64,000 nt of DNA from Pseudomonas frederiksbergensis (GCF_001874645.1 NZ_CP017886.1:1426001-1490000), one strand, 5' to 3'; numbered from the stretch's first letter, positions 45,530-54,643 are shown. Made by a program: numbers and translations. The notes: generated by a model from the sequence alone, not told the origin.

Positions 45530-46193
45530 CGCGGGTTTCCAGCAGGTAACCGAGCCCCCTGAAGGTCACGATTGCCACCGCATGGCCGTCGAGTTTCTTG
45601 CGCAACCGGTGGACGTAGATTTCGATGGCGTCGGGGCTGGCCTCTTCATCCAGACCAAACACCTGGGAGGCGAGCTGCTCCTTGCTCATCACTCGCCCCG
45701 GTCGTGCGATCAACGCTTCGAGCACCGCTTGTTCGCGGGAAGTCAGAGTCAGCAACTCGTCGCCGAGGGTGAAGCGCCGAGTGTCCAGGTCATACACCAA
45801 CACGCCGCAGCGTTGCTGACGTTCGCCGCCGAGTACGCTGCGGCGCAACAGGGCCTTGACCCGCGCTTCCAGCTCGGTCAGCTCAAAGGGTTTGGCCAGG
45901 TAGTCATCGGCGCCAAGGTTGAGCCCGTGAACCCGATCCTTGACGTCACTACGGGCCGTGAGCATCAGCACCGGCAGATTCTTGCCGCGACTGCGCAAAC
46001 GCGCCAACACCTCGAAACCGTCCATGCGCGGCAGACCGACATCAAGGATCGCCACCGCGTATTCCTCGCTGTTCAAGGCCAGGTCGGCGGCCACCCCATC
46101 GTGCAGCACATCGACGGTGAGGCCGGTGCTCTTGAGCGCTTGGGCGACACTTTCGGCCAACTGCAGATGGTCTTCGACGAGAAGAACACGCAT
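45522..46193 (-). CDS. OmpR-family response regulator (TctD-like)
   Basis: This 223-residue regulator has a receiver domain with acidic pocket 'LLVEDH', phospho-Asp in 'VAILDVGLPRMDGFEVL' (~51) and Lys in 'YLAKPFELTELEARV' (~101). A winged-helix DNA-binding domain ('LTSREQAVLEALIARPGRVMSKEQLASQVFGLDEEASPDAIEIYVHRLRKKL') follows. By context it should activate the divergent tctCBA operon, as TctD does. Confidence 0.93.
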   Translation of the reverse strand: MRVLLVEDHLQLAESVAQALKSTGLTVDVLHDGVAADLALNSEEYAVAILDVGLPRMDGFEVLARLRSRGKNLPVLMLTARSDVKDRVHGLNLGADDYLAKPFELTELEARVKALLRRSVLGGERQQRCGVLVYDLDTRRFTLGDELLTLTSREQAVLEALIARPGRVMSKEQLASQVFGLDEEASPDAIEIYVHRLRKKLDGHAVAIVTFRGLGYLLETRDA

Positions 46194-46423
46194 GGATTCT
46201 TACCTCAATTGGGGATGGTCGACGCCATTCTTTGGCGCGGAGTTTACAGCCGCATCCGTCGCTGTGAAGCCTGAAAACCGTGAAAGCCTGCTGAAAGGTT
46301 CGTGAAAGGTTGGATCGTTAGAGTCCAGTCACGGGCAGTTTCGTCTGCCGTACACAGGCAGTAGATACCCGCAAAACGCTTCGAAGCGTTTTCGCCAATA
46401 AGAACAATAACGGAGTCGTTCAA

Positions 46424-46611
46424 GATGCTGTCCACACAGCCAAACGCATGCCTGCCTGCTCGTTATTCCCGTCTCGGCTCCACCGCCCTCACCGGACTCT
46501 CGCCGATCAGTGAACCTGCCTTCACTCGAAGACAGTCGCGCGCCCCTCGAAATCCGCAACAGGTACTACAACCGCGACGTTCGCAGCACCACCGGGGCTG
46601 GTGAGCGATAG
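46424..46611 (+). pseudogene. Remnant of an OprD-family porin gene (opdH position)
   Basis: From ATG 46424 (CGGAG upstream) a signal-like N-terminus runs to 'ISEPAF'. After a one-base frameshift near 46524 the next frame reads 'LEDSRAPLEIRNRYYNRDVRSTTGAGER', matching the start of mature OprD porins ('..F.eDS...l..RNyy.nRD.r'), and then a stop. About 390 codons that should follow are missing. In P. aeruginosa the porin gene opdH precedes tctC, so position and motif agree. The tctC ribosome site begins 40 bp later. Confidence 0.65.
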
Positions 46612-46663
46612 CCTTGTACTTTGGTCATTAGACTCATCCAATAACAACAATATGGAGATTCAC

Positions 46664-47653
46664 ATGAACCCATCACTGCGTAAATTCGCCCTGGCCGCCA
46701 GCTGCCTGCTGTTCGCCGGCCCACTGTTCGCCGACGTTGCCGGCGAGCCCAAGCGCCCGGAATGCATCGCCCCGGCATCCCCTGGCGGGGGCTTCGACCT
46801 GACCTGCAAACTGGCGCAAAGCGCGCTGGTGAACGAAAAAATCCTGACCAAACCGATGCGCGTGACCTACATGCCCGGCGGTGTCGGCGCGGTAGCCTAC
46901 AACGCCGTTGTCGCCCAGCGCCCTGCGGATGCTGGCACCCTGGTGGCCTGGTCCAGCGGCTCGCTGCTGAACCTGGCCCAAGGCAAGTTCGGTCGTTTTG
47001 ATGAAAACGCCGTGCGTTGGCTGGCGGCGGTCGGCACCAGCTATGGCGCCATCGCGGTGAAAAGCGATTCGCCCTACAAGAACCTCGACGATCTGGTTCA
47101 GGCGTTGAAGAAAGACCCGAGCAAAGTGGTGATCGGTTCCGGCGGCACGGTCGGCAGTCAGGACTGGATGCAAACCGCCTTGATCGCCAAGGCTGCCGGG
47201 ATCAACCCGCGTGACTTGCGCTACGTTGCCCTCGAAGGCGGCGGCGAAATCGCTACCGCACTGCTGGGTGGTCACATTCAGGTCGGCAGCACCGACATCT
47301 CCGACTCCATGCCGCACATTCAGAGCGGTGACATGCGCCTGCTGGCCGTGTTTGCCAACGAGCGTCTGGACGAGCCGGAAATGAAGAATATTCCGACCGC
47401 CAAAGAGCAAGGCTACGACATCGTCTGGCCAGTAGTTCGGGGTTTCTACCTCGGGCCAAAAGTCAGCGATGCGGAATACGCCTGGTGGAAAAACGCCTTC
47501 GACAAACTGCTCGCTTCGGAAGACTTCGCCACGCTGCGCGATCAGCGTGAACTGTTCCCGTTCGCCATGACCGGGCCGGAGCTGGACACCTACGTGAAGA
47601 AGCAGGTAGCGGACTACAAACTGCTGGCCAAAGAGTTCGGCCTGATTCAGTAA
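46664..47653 (+). CDS. tctC: Tricarboxylate-binding periplasmic protein TctC
   Basis: This 329-residue solute-binding protein has signal peptide 'MNPSLRKFALAASCLLFAGPLFA' from the ATG at 46664 (GGAG upstream). It has the TTT-family pattern 'ECIAPASPGGGFDLTCKLAQSAL' (~27-49) and 'VIGSGGTVGSQDWMQTALIAKAAGI'. It captures citrate or a similar tricarboxylate for the TctAB permease. It is the first intact gene of the tctCBA operon, divergent from tctDE. Confidence 0.95.
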   Translation: MNPSLRKFALAASCLLFAGPLFADVAGEPKRPECIAPASPGGGFDLTCKLAQSALVNEKILTKPMRVTYMPGGVGAVAYNAVVAQRPADAGTLVAWSSGSLLNLAQGKFGRFDENAVRWLAAVGTSYGAIAVKSDSPYKNLDDLVQALKKDPSKVVIGSGGTVGSQDWMQTALIAKAAGINPRDLRYVALEGGGEIATALLGGHIQVGSTDISDSMPHIQSGDMRLLAVFANERLDEPEMKNIPTAKEQGYDIVWPVVRGFYLGPKVSDAEYAWWKNAFDKLLASEDFATLRDQRELFPFAMTGPELDTYVKKQVADYKLLAKEFGLIQ

Positions 47654-47711
47654 TCGCCTCTGTCTCGCGGTCATCCCCTTGCGCATCCAGGGGCTGGCCC
47701 AGGAGTTTGTC

Positions 47712-48170
47712 ATGCTCTTACAACGTATCGTTGCTTCGGTGCTGTTACTGGCCTGTCTCGGCCTGGCACTGATGGCCTGGCCTTATCAGGCGGCTTTTTC
47801 CTATGAACCTGTCGGCCCTAGAGCCTTTCCGCTGCTGATGCTCGGCTTGATGGGCGTGGCACTGTTGTACATGGTGTTTCGCCCCGCGCCCATCAAACAC
47901 AGTGAAGACGAGCCGCCACTGGACCGCGAAACCCTGACCAAGATCGGTATCTGTGTCGTTCTGCTGCTGGTGTTCGCCGGAACCTTCGAACCCCTCGGGT
48001 TCATTGTTTCGAGCATCCTCATCGGTGTACCGATGGCCCGTTTGTATGGTGGTCGCTGGTTGCCGAGCGTGGCGATCATCAGCTTGATGAGCGTTGCTCT
48101 GTACATGCTGTTCGATCGGTTAATGGACGTGCCACTGCCGTTGGGTCTGCTCGACATTCTGGAGAACTGA
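47712..48170 (+). CDS. tctB: Tripartite tricarboxylate transporter small subunit TctB
   Basis: This 152-residue protein has four hydrophobic helices (for example 'IVASVLLLACLGLALMAWPY' and 'IGICVVLLLVFAGTFEPLGFIVSSILIGVPMARLYGG'). The ATG at 47712 is preceded by AGGAG at 6 bases. It is the small membrane subunit of the TTT-type secondary transporter. Its stop lies 1 bp before tctA. Confidence 0.93.
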   Translation: MLLQRIVASVLLLACLGLALMAWPYQAAFSYEPVGPRAFPLLMLGLMGVALLYMVFRPAPIKHSEDEPPLDRETLTKIGICVVLLLVFAGTFEPLGFIVSSILIGVPMARLYGGRWLPSVAIISLMSVALYMLFDRLMDVPLPLGLLDILEN

Positions 48171-48171
48171 C

Positions 48172-49680
48172 ATGGATACCCTTAACTACCTCGGCCAGGG
48201 TTTCGGCGTCGCACTGACCCCTTACAACCTGGTCACCGCGTTGTGCGGCACCCTGATCGGTACCGTGGTCGGCTTATTGCCGGGCCTGGGGCCAATCAAC
48301 GGCGTCGCGCTATTGATCCCGATCGCTTTCGCCCTTGGCCTTCCGCCGGAGTCCGCGTTGATCCTGTTGGCGGCGGTGTACCTGGGGTGCGAATACGGCG
48401 GGCGCATCAGCTCGATTCTGCTGAACATCCCGGGCGAAGCGTCCACGGTCATGACCACCCTCGACGGCTACCCGATGGCCCGCCAGGGCATGGCCGGGGT
48501 GGCGCTGTCGTTGTCGGCCTGGAGTTCGTTCATTGGCGCTTTCATCGCCACCTGCGGCATGGTGCTGTTCGCCCCGCTGCTGGCGAAATGGGCCATTGCC
48601 TTCGGCCCTGCGGAATACTTCGTGCTGATGGTCTTCGCCATTGTCTGTCTCGGTGGCATGGCCGGTGATCGACCACTGAAAACCTTTATTGCCGCGCTGA
48701 TCGGGTTGTTTCTGTCGTGCGTCGGGATCGACGCCAACAGCGGTGTCTACCGTTTCACCGGAGACAACATCCACCTCACTGACGGTATTCAATTCGTGGT
48801 GTTGGTGCTGGGCCTGTTCTCCATCAGCGAAATCCTGTTGCTGCTGGAAAAAACCCATCATGGCCAGGAAGCCGTGAAAACCACCGGGCGGATGATGTTC
48901 AACTTCAAGGAAGCCGCCTCGGTGTTCGTGGTGAACATCCGTTGCGGCGTTCTGGGGTTCATCATGGGTGTGTTGCCGGGTGCTGGCGCAACGCTGGCCA
49001 GTGCCGTTGCCTACATGACCGAGAAACGTATTGCGGGTGCCAACGGCACTTTCGGCCAGGGCGACAAACGCGGCCTCGCGGCACCGGAAACTGCCATCGG
49101 TGGTGCAGCTTGCGGCGCATTGGTACCGATGCTGACGCTCGGCGTACCGGGTTCGGGCACCACCGCAGTGATGATCGGCGCATTGTCGCTGTACAACATC
49201 ACCCCAGGGCCACTGTTGTTCCAACAACAACCGGACATCGTCTGGGGCCTGATCGCTTCGTTGTTCATCGCCAACGTCATGCTGGTGATCCTCAACATCC
49301 CGATGATCCGCCTCTTCACCCGTATCCTTGCCGTGCCGAACTGGGCACTGGTGCCGGTGATCGCGATCATAACCGGGATCGGCGTCTACGCCGTGCACGC
49401 GACGACCTTCGACCTGTTCCTGATGATCGGCATCGGCATCTTCGGCTACATCCTGCGCAAGCTCGATTTCCCGTTGTCACCGGTCCTGCTGGGTTTCATT
49501 CTCGGCGGGCTGATGGAGCAGAACCTGCGTCGTGCGCTGTCGATTTCCAACGGTGCGCTGGAGATCCTCTGGTCAAGCCCCATCACCTTCGGTTGCTGGG
49601 TGCTGACGGCGATCATGTTGCTGATGCCGATCCTGCGCATCTGGCGCAAACGCTCCGCGGCACGGCGCGCTAGCGCCTGA
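48172..49680 (+). CDS. tctA: Tripartite tricarboxylate transporter large subunit TctA
   Basis: This 502-residue permease has about 12 helices and the family's repeated Gly-rich motifs 'GTVVGLLPGLGPINGVALLIPIAF' (~25-48) and 'FIMGVLPGAGATLASAVAYMTEKRIAG' (~263-290). The signature 'LGCEYGGRISSILLNIPGEASTVMTTLDGYPMARQG' is at ~65-100. It imports the substrate handed over by TctC. A REP-like palindrome follows the stop. Confidence 0.96.
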   Translation: MDTLNYLGQGFGVALTPYNLVTALCGTLIGTVVGLLPGLGPINGVALLIPIAFALGLPPESALILLAAVYLGCEYGGRISSILLNIPGEASTVMTTLDGYPMARQGMAGVALSLSAWSSFIGAFIATCGMVLFAPLLAKWAIAFGPAEYFVLMVFAIVCLGGMAGDRPLKTFIAALIGLFLSCVGIDANSGVYRFTGDNIHLTDGIQFVVLVLGLFSISEILLLLEKTHHGQEAVKTTGRMMFNFKEAASVFVVNIRCGVLGFIMGVLPGAGATLASAVAYMTEKRIAGANGTFGQGDKRGLAAPETAIGGAACGALVPMLTLGVPGSGTTAVMIGALSLYNITPGPLLFQQQPDIVWGLIASLFIANVMLVILNIPMIRLFTRILAVPNWALVPVIAIITGIGVYAVHATTFDLFLMIGIGIFGYILRKLDFPLSPVLLGFILGGLMEQNLRRALSISNGALEILWSSPITFGCWVLTAIMLLMPILRIWRKRSAARRASA

Positions 49681-49696
49681 AGAACCGAGTCGAACC

Positions 49697-49774
49697 CATC
49701 GCGGGCAAGCCTTGCTCCTACAGATCACCGATATCTGTAGGGGCGGGGGGGCGCCTAGCCCTTGCCCGCGATGG
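49697..49774. repeat. REP-like palindrome after tctA
   Basis: The arm catcgcgggcaagcc... is mirrored by ...cccttgcccgcgatg, with an inner ctacagat/atctgtag pair. This is a common Pseudomonas REP type ('cgggcaagcc...gctcctacag'). It sits between convergent tctA and ung. A G-rich loop at 49739-49751 is unusual. Confidence 0.8.
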
Positions 49775-49779
49775 CATTC

Positions 49780-50472
49780 TCAGACCGGCGGCAACCGCCA
49801 CTCGATTGGCGTCTCGCCATTCTGCTCAAGAAACTTGTTGGTGCGGCTGAAGTGTCCGCAACCGAGGAATCCGCGATAAGCGGACAGCGGCGACGGATGC
49901 ACCGACGTCAGCACCAGATGCTTGGTCGCGTCGATCAGTTTCTGCTTGCTCTGCGCGTGAGCGCCCCACAGCAAAAACACCAGATGCGACTGATGCTCAC
50001 TGACCAACTCGATAATCCGGTCGGTAAAGAACTGCCAGCCCTTGCCCGCATGGGCGTTCGCATTGGCCCGCTCCACGGTCATGGTGGTGTTGAGCATCAG
50101 CACGCCCTGGTCGGCCCAGCTTTGCAGGTAACCGTGGTTCGGGATGTCGATGTTCAGGTCCCGCTTCAACTCTTTATAGATATTCACCAGCGACGGTGGT
50201 GCCGGTACACCCGGTTGCACCGAGAAGCACAAGCCATGGGCCTGACCTGGGCCGTGGTACGGGTCCTGGCCGAGGATCACCACTTTGACCTTGTCCAGCG
50301 GCGTCGAGTTGAGGGCGTTGAAGATCATCGGCCCCGGCGGATAGATTTCCTTGCCTGCAGCGTTTTCCTGCCGCAGAAACTCGCGCAACTCAGCCATGTA
50401 AGGCTGGTCGAATTCGGCACGCAGTGCTTCCTTCCAGCTCGGTTCGAGTTTGATACGGTCTTCAGCAGTCAT
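49780..50472 (-). CDS. ung: Uracil-DNA glycosylase
   Basis: This 230-residue family-1 UDG removes uracil from DNA. The ATG at 50472 is used; a 23-residue upstream extension has no support. The catalytic water-activating motif '[22 protein letters not shown]' (~60-81), the '[10 protein letters not shown]'-type loop ('[18 protein letters not shown]') and the minor-groove loop '[21 protein letters not shown]' (~185-205) are intact. Confidence 0.97.
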   Translation of the reverse strand: MTAEDRIKLEPSWKEALRAEFDQPYMAELREFLRQENAAGKEIYPPGPMIFNALNSTPLDKVKVVILGQDPYHGPGQAHGLCFSVQPGVPAPPSLVNIYKELKRDLNIDIPNHGYLQSWADQGVLMLNTTMTVERANANAHAGKGWQFFTDRIIELVSEHQSHLVFLLWGAHAQSKQKLIDATKHLVLTSVHPSPLSAYRGFLGCGHFSRTNKFLEQNGETPIEWRLPPV

Positions 50473-50603
50473 GGTTACACCCGAGTATTCAATGGGGCGA
50501 ACCCTAGGAAAGCCCACCGCGCTTGTCAATTGATCTGACACAGATCCAGCACTTTCTCATACAGCGATCATACTGAACGTTCAATTCAGTCATCGAGGTC
50601 AAA

Positions 50604-51716
50604 ATGAATCTGCACTTCGAAGAACTCACCGGCACGGACGGCGCACGCATTGGTATCGCCAGCCTGGATGCCGAAAAAACCCTGAACGCCCTCTCGCTGC
50701 CGATGATCAGGGCCTTGAGCGATCAACTGGAGGTCTGGGCCAAAGAGCCTCAAATTGTCTGCGTGCTGTTACGCGGTCACGGCGCCAAGGCGTTTTGTGC
50801 CGGCGGTGAAGTACGCAGCCTGGTAGAAGCCTGTCGCACCCATCCCGGTGAAGTCCCGCCCCTGGCCGCGCAGTTTTTTGCGGCGGAATATCGCCTTGAT
50901 TTTCGCTTGCACACCTACCCCAAACCACTGATCTGCTGGGGCCACGGTTACGTCCTCGGCGGTGGCCTGGGTTTGCTGCAAGGCGCGAACATCCGCATCG
51001 TCACCCCCAGCAGCCGCCTGGCCATGCCCGAAATCAGCATCGGCCTGTACCCGGATGTTGGTGCCAGTTGGTTTTTGTCACGACTGCCTGGCAAGCTCGG
51101 CCTGTTTCTTGGCTTGAGCGGCGCGCAGATGAATGGACGCGACGCCATTGATCTGGACCTGGCTGACCGCTTCTTGCTGGATGAGCAACAGGAAGAGCTC
51201 ATCGAAGGTCTGCTGCAATTGAACTGGCAGGAACAGACGCCAATGCAGCTCAACAGCCTGCTCAAGGCCTTGCAGCAAGAAGCCGTCGGGCAAATGCCCG
51301 AGGCCCAATGGCTGCCACGACGCCAGCAGATTGATGAGTGGCTGGATGTCAGCGATGTACGCAGTGCCTGGCGCGCCATCAGTCTGTTGCGCGATCACCG
51401 CGACTTGCTGCTGGCCCGCGCGGCGAAAACCCTGCACGAGGGTTGCCCGCTGACCGCCCATCTGGTCTGGGAGCAGATCCAGCGTGCTCGGCACCTGTCA
51501 TTGGCCGAGGTCTTCCAGATGGAATACACCATGAGCCTGAACTGCTGTCGGCACCCGGAATTCAGCGAAGGCGTTCGTGCGCGTTTGATCGACAAGGACC
51601 AGAAGCCGCATTGGCATTGGCCGGACATCAACACGATCCCTGAGGCGGTGGTTCAGGCGCATTTTCATAAGGTCTGGGAAGGTCGACATCCGCTGGCGGA
51701 TTTGTCGGGCTACTGA
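50604..51716 (+). CDS. 3-hydroxyisobutyryl-CoA hydrolase-type crotonase
   Basis: This 370-residue crotonase has the longer C-terminal domain typical of HIBCH. It has 'AFCAGGEVRSLVEAC' (~67-81), 'ICWGHGYVLGGGLGLLQGANIRIVTPSSRLAMPEISIGLYPDVGASWFLSRLPG' (~110-163) with the catalytic Glu in 'MPEISIGLYPDVG', and 'DLADRFL'. It would cleave 3-hydroxyisobutyryl-CoA in valine catabolism. It is transcribed alone, divergent from ung. Confidence 0.9.
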   Translation: MNLHFEELTGTDGARIGIASLDAEKTLNALSLPMIRALSDQLEVWAKEPQIVCVLLRGHGAKAFCAGGEVRSLVEACRTHPGEVPPLAAQFFAAEYRLDFRLHTYPKPLICWGHGYVLGGGLGLLQGANIRIVTPSSRLAMPEISIGLYPDVGASWFLSRLPGKLGLFLGLSGAQMNGRDAIDLDLADRFLLDEQQEELIEGLLQLNWQEQTPMQLNSLLKALQQEAVGQMPEAQWLPRRQQIDEWLDVSDVRSAWRAISLLRDHRDLLLARAAKTLHEGCPLTAHLVWEQIQRARHLSLAEVFQMEYTMSLNCCRHPEFSEGVRARLIDKDQKPHWHWPDINTIPEAVVQAHFHKVWEGRHPLADLSGY

Positions 51717-51725
51717 AATTCCAGA

Positions 51726-51756
51726 CAAAAAAAGCGGCGCTGAGTACGCCGCTTGT
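51726..51756 (-). terminator. Terminator between HIBCH-type gene and first Tyr-rich lipoprotein
   Basis: The 8-bp stem AAGCGGCG/CGCCGCTT is followed on the minus strand by a seven-T run, so it ends the leftward lipoprotein transcript. It may also slow the convergent rightward gene. Confidence 0.85.
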
Positions 51757-51768
51757 TCATTGCAAGAC

Positions 51769-52173
51769 TTAGTGGTTACGGTCGCCTCTGTCATGACCCT
51801 CGCGGTCGCCACGCCTGTCGTGGTCACGCCCGCCACGATGGCCGTCATCATCCCAGCCCCGGCGGCCATGGCCACCCTCTTCGTGATGACCCCAGCCTTG
51901 GCGGCCGCGGTCATCCCAGCCGCGGCTCTGGTAAGCCCGGTACTCGACTCGCGGTGGTGCCTGGTAATAACGCGGCGCTGGCTGGTAATAGCGCGGCGAC
52001 GAGTAGTAACGCGCAGGGGGTGCGGAGTAATAGGGGCCACCGCCGTAGTAATAAGCCGGCGCCGGCGAAGTGTAGACCGCAGAGCCGTAATTACCGGGAC
52101 CTTCGTCGTAATAGGGAGCACACGCAGAAAGAGTCAAACCCAATGAAGCGATGAGCAGAAGTCGGCGATACAT
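51769..52173 (-). CDS. Tyr/Gly/His-rich lipoprotein (paralogue 1)
   Basis: This 134-residue predicted lipoprotein starts 'MYRRLLLIASLGLTLSAC' (lipobox LSAC, Cys18). The middle is rich in Tyr-Pro-Ala repeats ('APAYYYGGGPYYSAPPARYYSSPRYYQPAPRYY'). The tail is rich in His, Gly, Asp and Arg ('GHHEEGGHGRRGWDDDGHRGG...'), with metal-binding potential. I know no function. It is a tandem paralogue of the next upstream gene, with matching 5' leader. Confidence 0.8.
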   Translation of the reverse strand: MYRRLLLIASLGLTLSACAPYYDEGPGNYGSAVYTSPAPAYYYGGGPYYSAPPARYYSSPRYYQPAPRYYQAPPRVEYRAYQSRGWDDRGRQGWGHHEEGGHGRRGWDDDGHRGGRDHDRRGDREGHDRGDRNH

Positions 52174-52335
52174 GGCGGCCTCCTGGACCGCGAATGAGCC
52201 ATACCAGCGACGCTGGTCGGCGGCAGCCAATTATCTGACTGACGAAATATCTGACATCAAAATCGGAATCTGGTGCGATTCAACAAATATTGAAACAAGT
52301 AACAGATAACGCTTCTCGACCGCCGATTAGCCTGC

Positions 52336-52373
52336 ATAAAAAACGGCGCTTCCCTCACCAGAAAGCGCCGCCT
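52336..52373 (-). terminator. Terminator after Tyr-rich lipoprotein paralogue 2
   Basis: On the minus strand GGCGCTTT...AAGCGCC forms an 8-bp stem followed by TTTTTTATG, 45 bp past the stop of the gene at 52419-52697. Confidence 0.85.
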
Positions 52374-52418
52374 ACGGAGAAACTGAAAATCGATCAAGCC
52401 GGTCCGATTTACTAGGGT

Positions 52419-52697
52419 TTAACGGTGCCCGTGAGCGTAGCCACCGTGATAACGCCCCCCATGACCGCCGTAGTAATAGGGGTAGTAGCCACCGTAGTAA
52501 TAAGGCCGGAAGCCGCCGTAAAAGCGAGGGCTGTAGTAGTAATAACCGCCGTAGTAAAAAGGCGAGTAATAACCACCGTAGTAATAAGGTGCTGGCGTTG
52601 TGTACACCGCAGAACCGTAATAGCCGGGTTCTGCGTAGTAGTAACAGGCAGAAAGACTCAATCCAAGCAACGCACCGAGCAAGATTCGACGATACAT
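52419..52697 (-). CDS. Tyr/Gly-rich lipoprotein (paralogue 2)
   Basis: This 92-residue predicted lipoprotein starts 'MYRRILLGALLGLSLSAC' (Cys18). Almost all that follows is Tyr, Gly and Pro ('YYGGYYSPFYYGGYYYYSPRFYGG'), with a His-rich end. The first 45 residues and the leader (including the ribosome site region 'ggaggccgcc') match paralogue 1, so a tandem duplication with later divergence of the tail is clear. Function is unknown; such Tyr-rich surface proteins may crosslink or bind metals. Confidence 0.78.
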   Translation of the reverse strand: MYRRILLGALLGLSLSACYYYAEPGYYGSAVYTTPAPYYYGGYYSPFYYGGYYYYSPRFYGGFRPYYYGGYYPYYYGGHGGRYHGGYAHGHR

Positions 52698-52912
52698 GGC
52701 GGCCTCCTGGACCGCAGGCAGCACATACCAGCAACGCTGGTCGGCATCAGTCGGAACACTGAGCGGCTGACATCATTTAAGACACCGAAACAACCGCCAA
52801 GTGCCTCGCCACGCAAGACTTCAGATCAGTGGCCGGCACGCGAAAATGACTCCGTCATATCCCCTCGGTGCCACTAGAATGCTCTGATTGAATCTCCGCC
52901 AACGGAATCATC

Positions 52913-54400
52913 ATGCCGCTTCGCTCTGCGCTGTTTTCGCAACGTTCGTTGGTCCTCACAGTGATCGCCCTGCTGGGTGCAGGATTTCTTGCCACGTCCT
53001 TTCTCAGCTACTACGCCTCGCGAACCTCGATTCGCGACAACATCATCAACACCGAACTGCCGCTGACCTCGGACACGGTCTATTCAGAGATCCAGAAAGA
53101 CCTGGTCCGCCCCGTCCTGATCTCCTCGATGATGTCGCGTGACACCTTCCTGCGTGACTGGGTGGTGGCCGGTGAGCGCGATCCCGAGCGAATGACCCGC
53201 TACCTCAAGGAGGTCATGACCCACTATGGCACCTACACCGCGTTCTTCGTGTCCAACAACAGCCTGACCTACTATCAGGCCAAAGGCGTGTTGAAAAAGG
53301 TCAGCACCGATGAGCCGCGCGATGCCTGGTACTTTCGCGTGCGCGACATGTCCACGCCCTATGAGATCAACGTTGATGTGGACATGGCCAATCAGGACAA
53401 CCTGACCTTCTTCATCAACTACAAGGTCTACGACTACCAGGACAACTTCATCGGCGCGGCCGGCGTCGGTCTGACGGTCGATTCGGTGATCAAGCTGATC
53501 GATACCTATCAGCAACGCTACCAACGCAGCGTGTACTTCGTCGACACCGACGGACGAGTCGTGCTCACCGGTGCCGAGGGTGGACCACAGGGCGCCCGGG
53601 TCGGGCAAGCCCTGAGCGAGCTGGAAAGCATGAAAGACCTGATGACCAAACTGCCCAAACCGCAAAGCGGCAGCTACGAATATTCGACTCAAGGTCAGGG
53701 GCATTTCCTCAACGTACGATTTATCCCTGAGTTGAACTGGTACCTGTTCGTCGACAAACGTGAAGGCAGTGCCCTCAACGAAATCCGTCAGTCGCTCTAC
53801 CTCAACCTGCTGATCTGCCTGATCATCACGTTGATCGTGCTGGCCCTGCTCAACCGGGTGATCAAACGTTACCAAACAAGAATCGAAGCCCAGGCCACCC
53901 TCGACAGCCTGTCCGGTCTGCCCAACCGGCGCGGTTTCGACCTGCTGGCAGTGCAAGCGATGCAGGAGGCCCAACGCGAACCCAAGTCACTGATGGCGAT
54001 GTTGCTCGACCTCGACCACTTCAAGCGCCTGAACGACACCTATGGTCACCTCGCCGGTGACCATGTGCTGGCCGGATTCGCCCGTGACCTCGAAAGCTGT
54101 TTGCGCCAGTCCGACATTGTCTGCCGCTGGGGAGGCGAAGAATTCATCGTGCTGCTCAAGGACACCGACTCTACCAACGGTCTGAAAATAGCCGAGAAAA
54201 TTCGCCAATTGATCGAGTTACAACGCTACCTCTATGAAGGACAAGTCCTACAGGTTACCGTCAGCATCGGCCTGACCGCCCTGCAACCCGGTGACACCCT
54301 GCACAACCTGCTGTCGCGCGCCGACCAGGCGATGTACCGAGCCAAACAAACCGGCCGTAACCGAACCTGCACAGAAATGCCTCACTCCAGCTATGAGTAA
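52913..54400 (+). CDS. Membrane diguanylate cyclase with Cache-type sensor
   Basis: This 495-residue protein has a first membrane helix (~12-35), a periplasmic double-Cache-like sensor (~40-275) and a second helix ('LNLLICLIITLIVLALLNRVI', ~285-305). The GGDEF domain follows ('LDSLSGLPNRRGFD' to the end). The active site is 'WGGEEFIVLLKDTDS'. An RxxD inhibitory c-di-GMP site ('RQSD') lies exactly 5 residues before it, so it should be an active, feedback-inhibited cyclase. The ligand is unknown. The stop overlaps the next gene by 8 bp. Confidence 0.93.
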   Translation: MPLRSALFSQRSLVLTVIALLGAGFLATSFLSYYASRTSIRDNIINTELPLTSDTVYSEIQKDLVRPVLISSMMSRDTFLRDWVVAGERDPERMTRYLKEVMTHYGTYTAFFVSNNSLTYYQAKGVLKKVSTDEPRDAWYFRVRDMSTPYEINVDVDMANQDNLTFFINYKVYDYQDNFIGAAGVGLTVDSVIKLIDTYQQRYQRSVYFVDTDGRVVLTGAEGGPQGARVGQALSELESMKDLMTKLPKPQSGSYEYSTQGQGHFLNVRFIPELNWYLFVDKREGSALNEIRQSLYLNLLICLIITLIVLALLNRVIKRYQTRIEAQATLDSLSGLPNRRGFDLLAVQAMQEAQREPKSLMAMLLDLDHFKRLNDTYGHLAGDHVLAGFARDLESCLRQSDIVCRWGGEEFIVLLKDTDSTNGLKIAEKIRQLIELQRYLYEGQVLQVTVSIGLTALQPGDTLHNLLSRADQAMYRAKQTGRNRTCTEMPHSSYE

Positions 54401-54599
54401 ACCTGACCTCTGCCCGGCCTGCGGCGCCGGCAACGATTGCAGTCTGGCCGACCCGCGAACCGCCGACCAGGCCTGCTGGTGCTACGCCGTGACTATCGAC
54501 CCGGCAGTGCTTCTGGCGTTACCCGCCGAACTGCGCGACCAGTCGTGCCTGTGCCCGCGCTGCGCTCAGGTCGAGTCGCAGCTGCAAGCAGCCCGTTAG
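54393..54599 (+). CDS. Cysteine-rich CWC-family protein
   Basis: This 68-residue protein starts at ATG 54393, inside the end of the cyclase gene. Cysteines come in 'LCPACGAGNDC', 'ACWCYAV' and 'SCLCPRCA', the CWC pattern that probably binds one or two Zn ions. No function is known. Its overlap with the cyclase and closeness to rsuA suggest a shared transcript. Confidence 0.85.
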   Translation: MSKPDLCPACGAGNDCSLADPRTADQACWCYAVTIDPAVLLALPAELRDQSCLCPRCAQVESQLQAAR

Positions 54600-54643
54600 C
54601 CTGTCGAGTAAGATGCTCACCCTTTTCCGATCTGCCGACCGTC

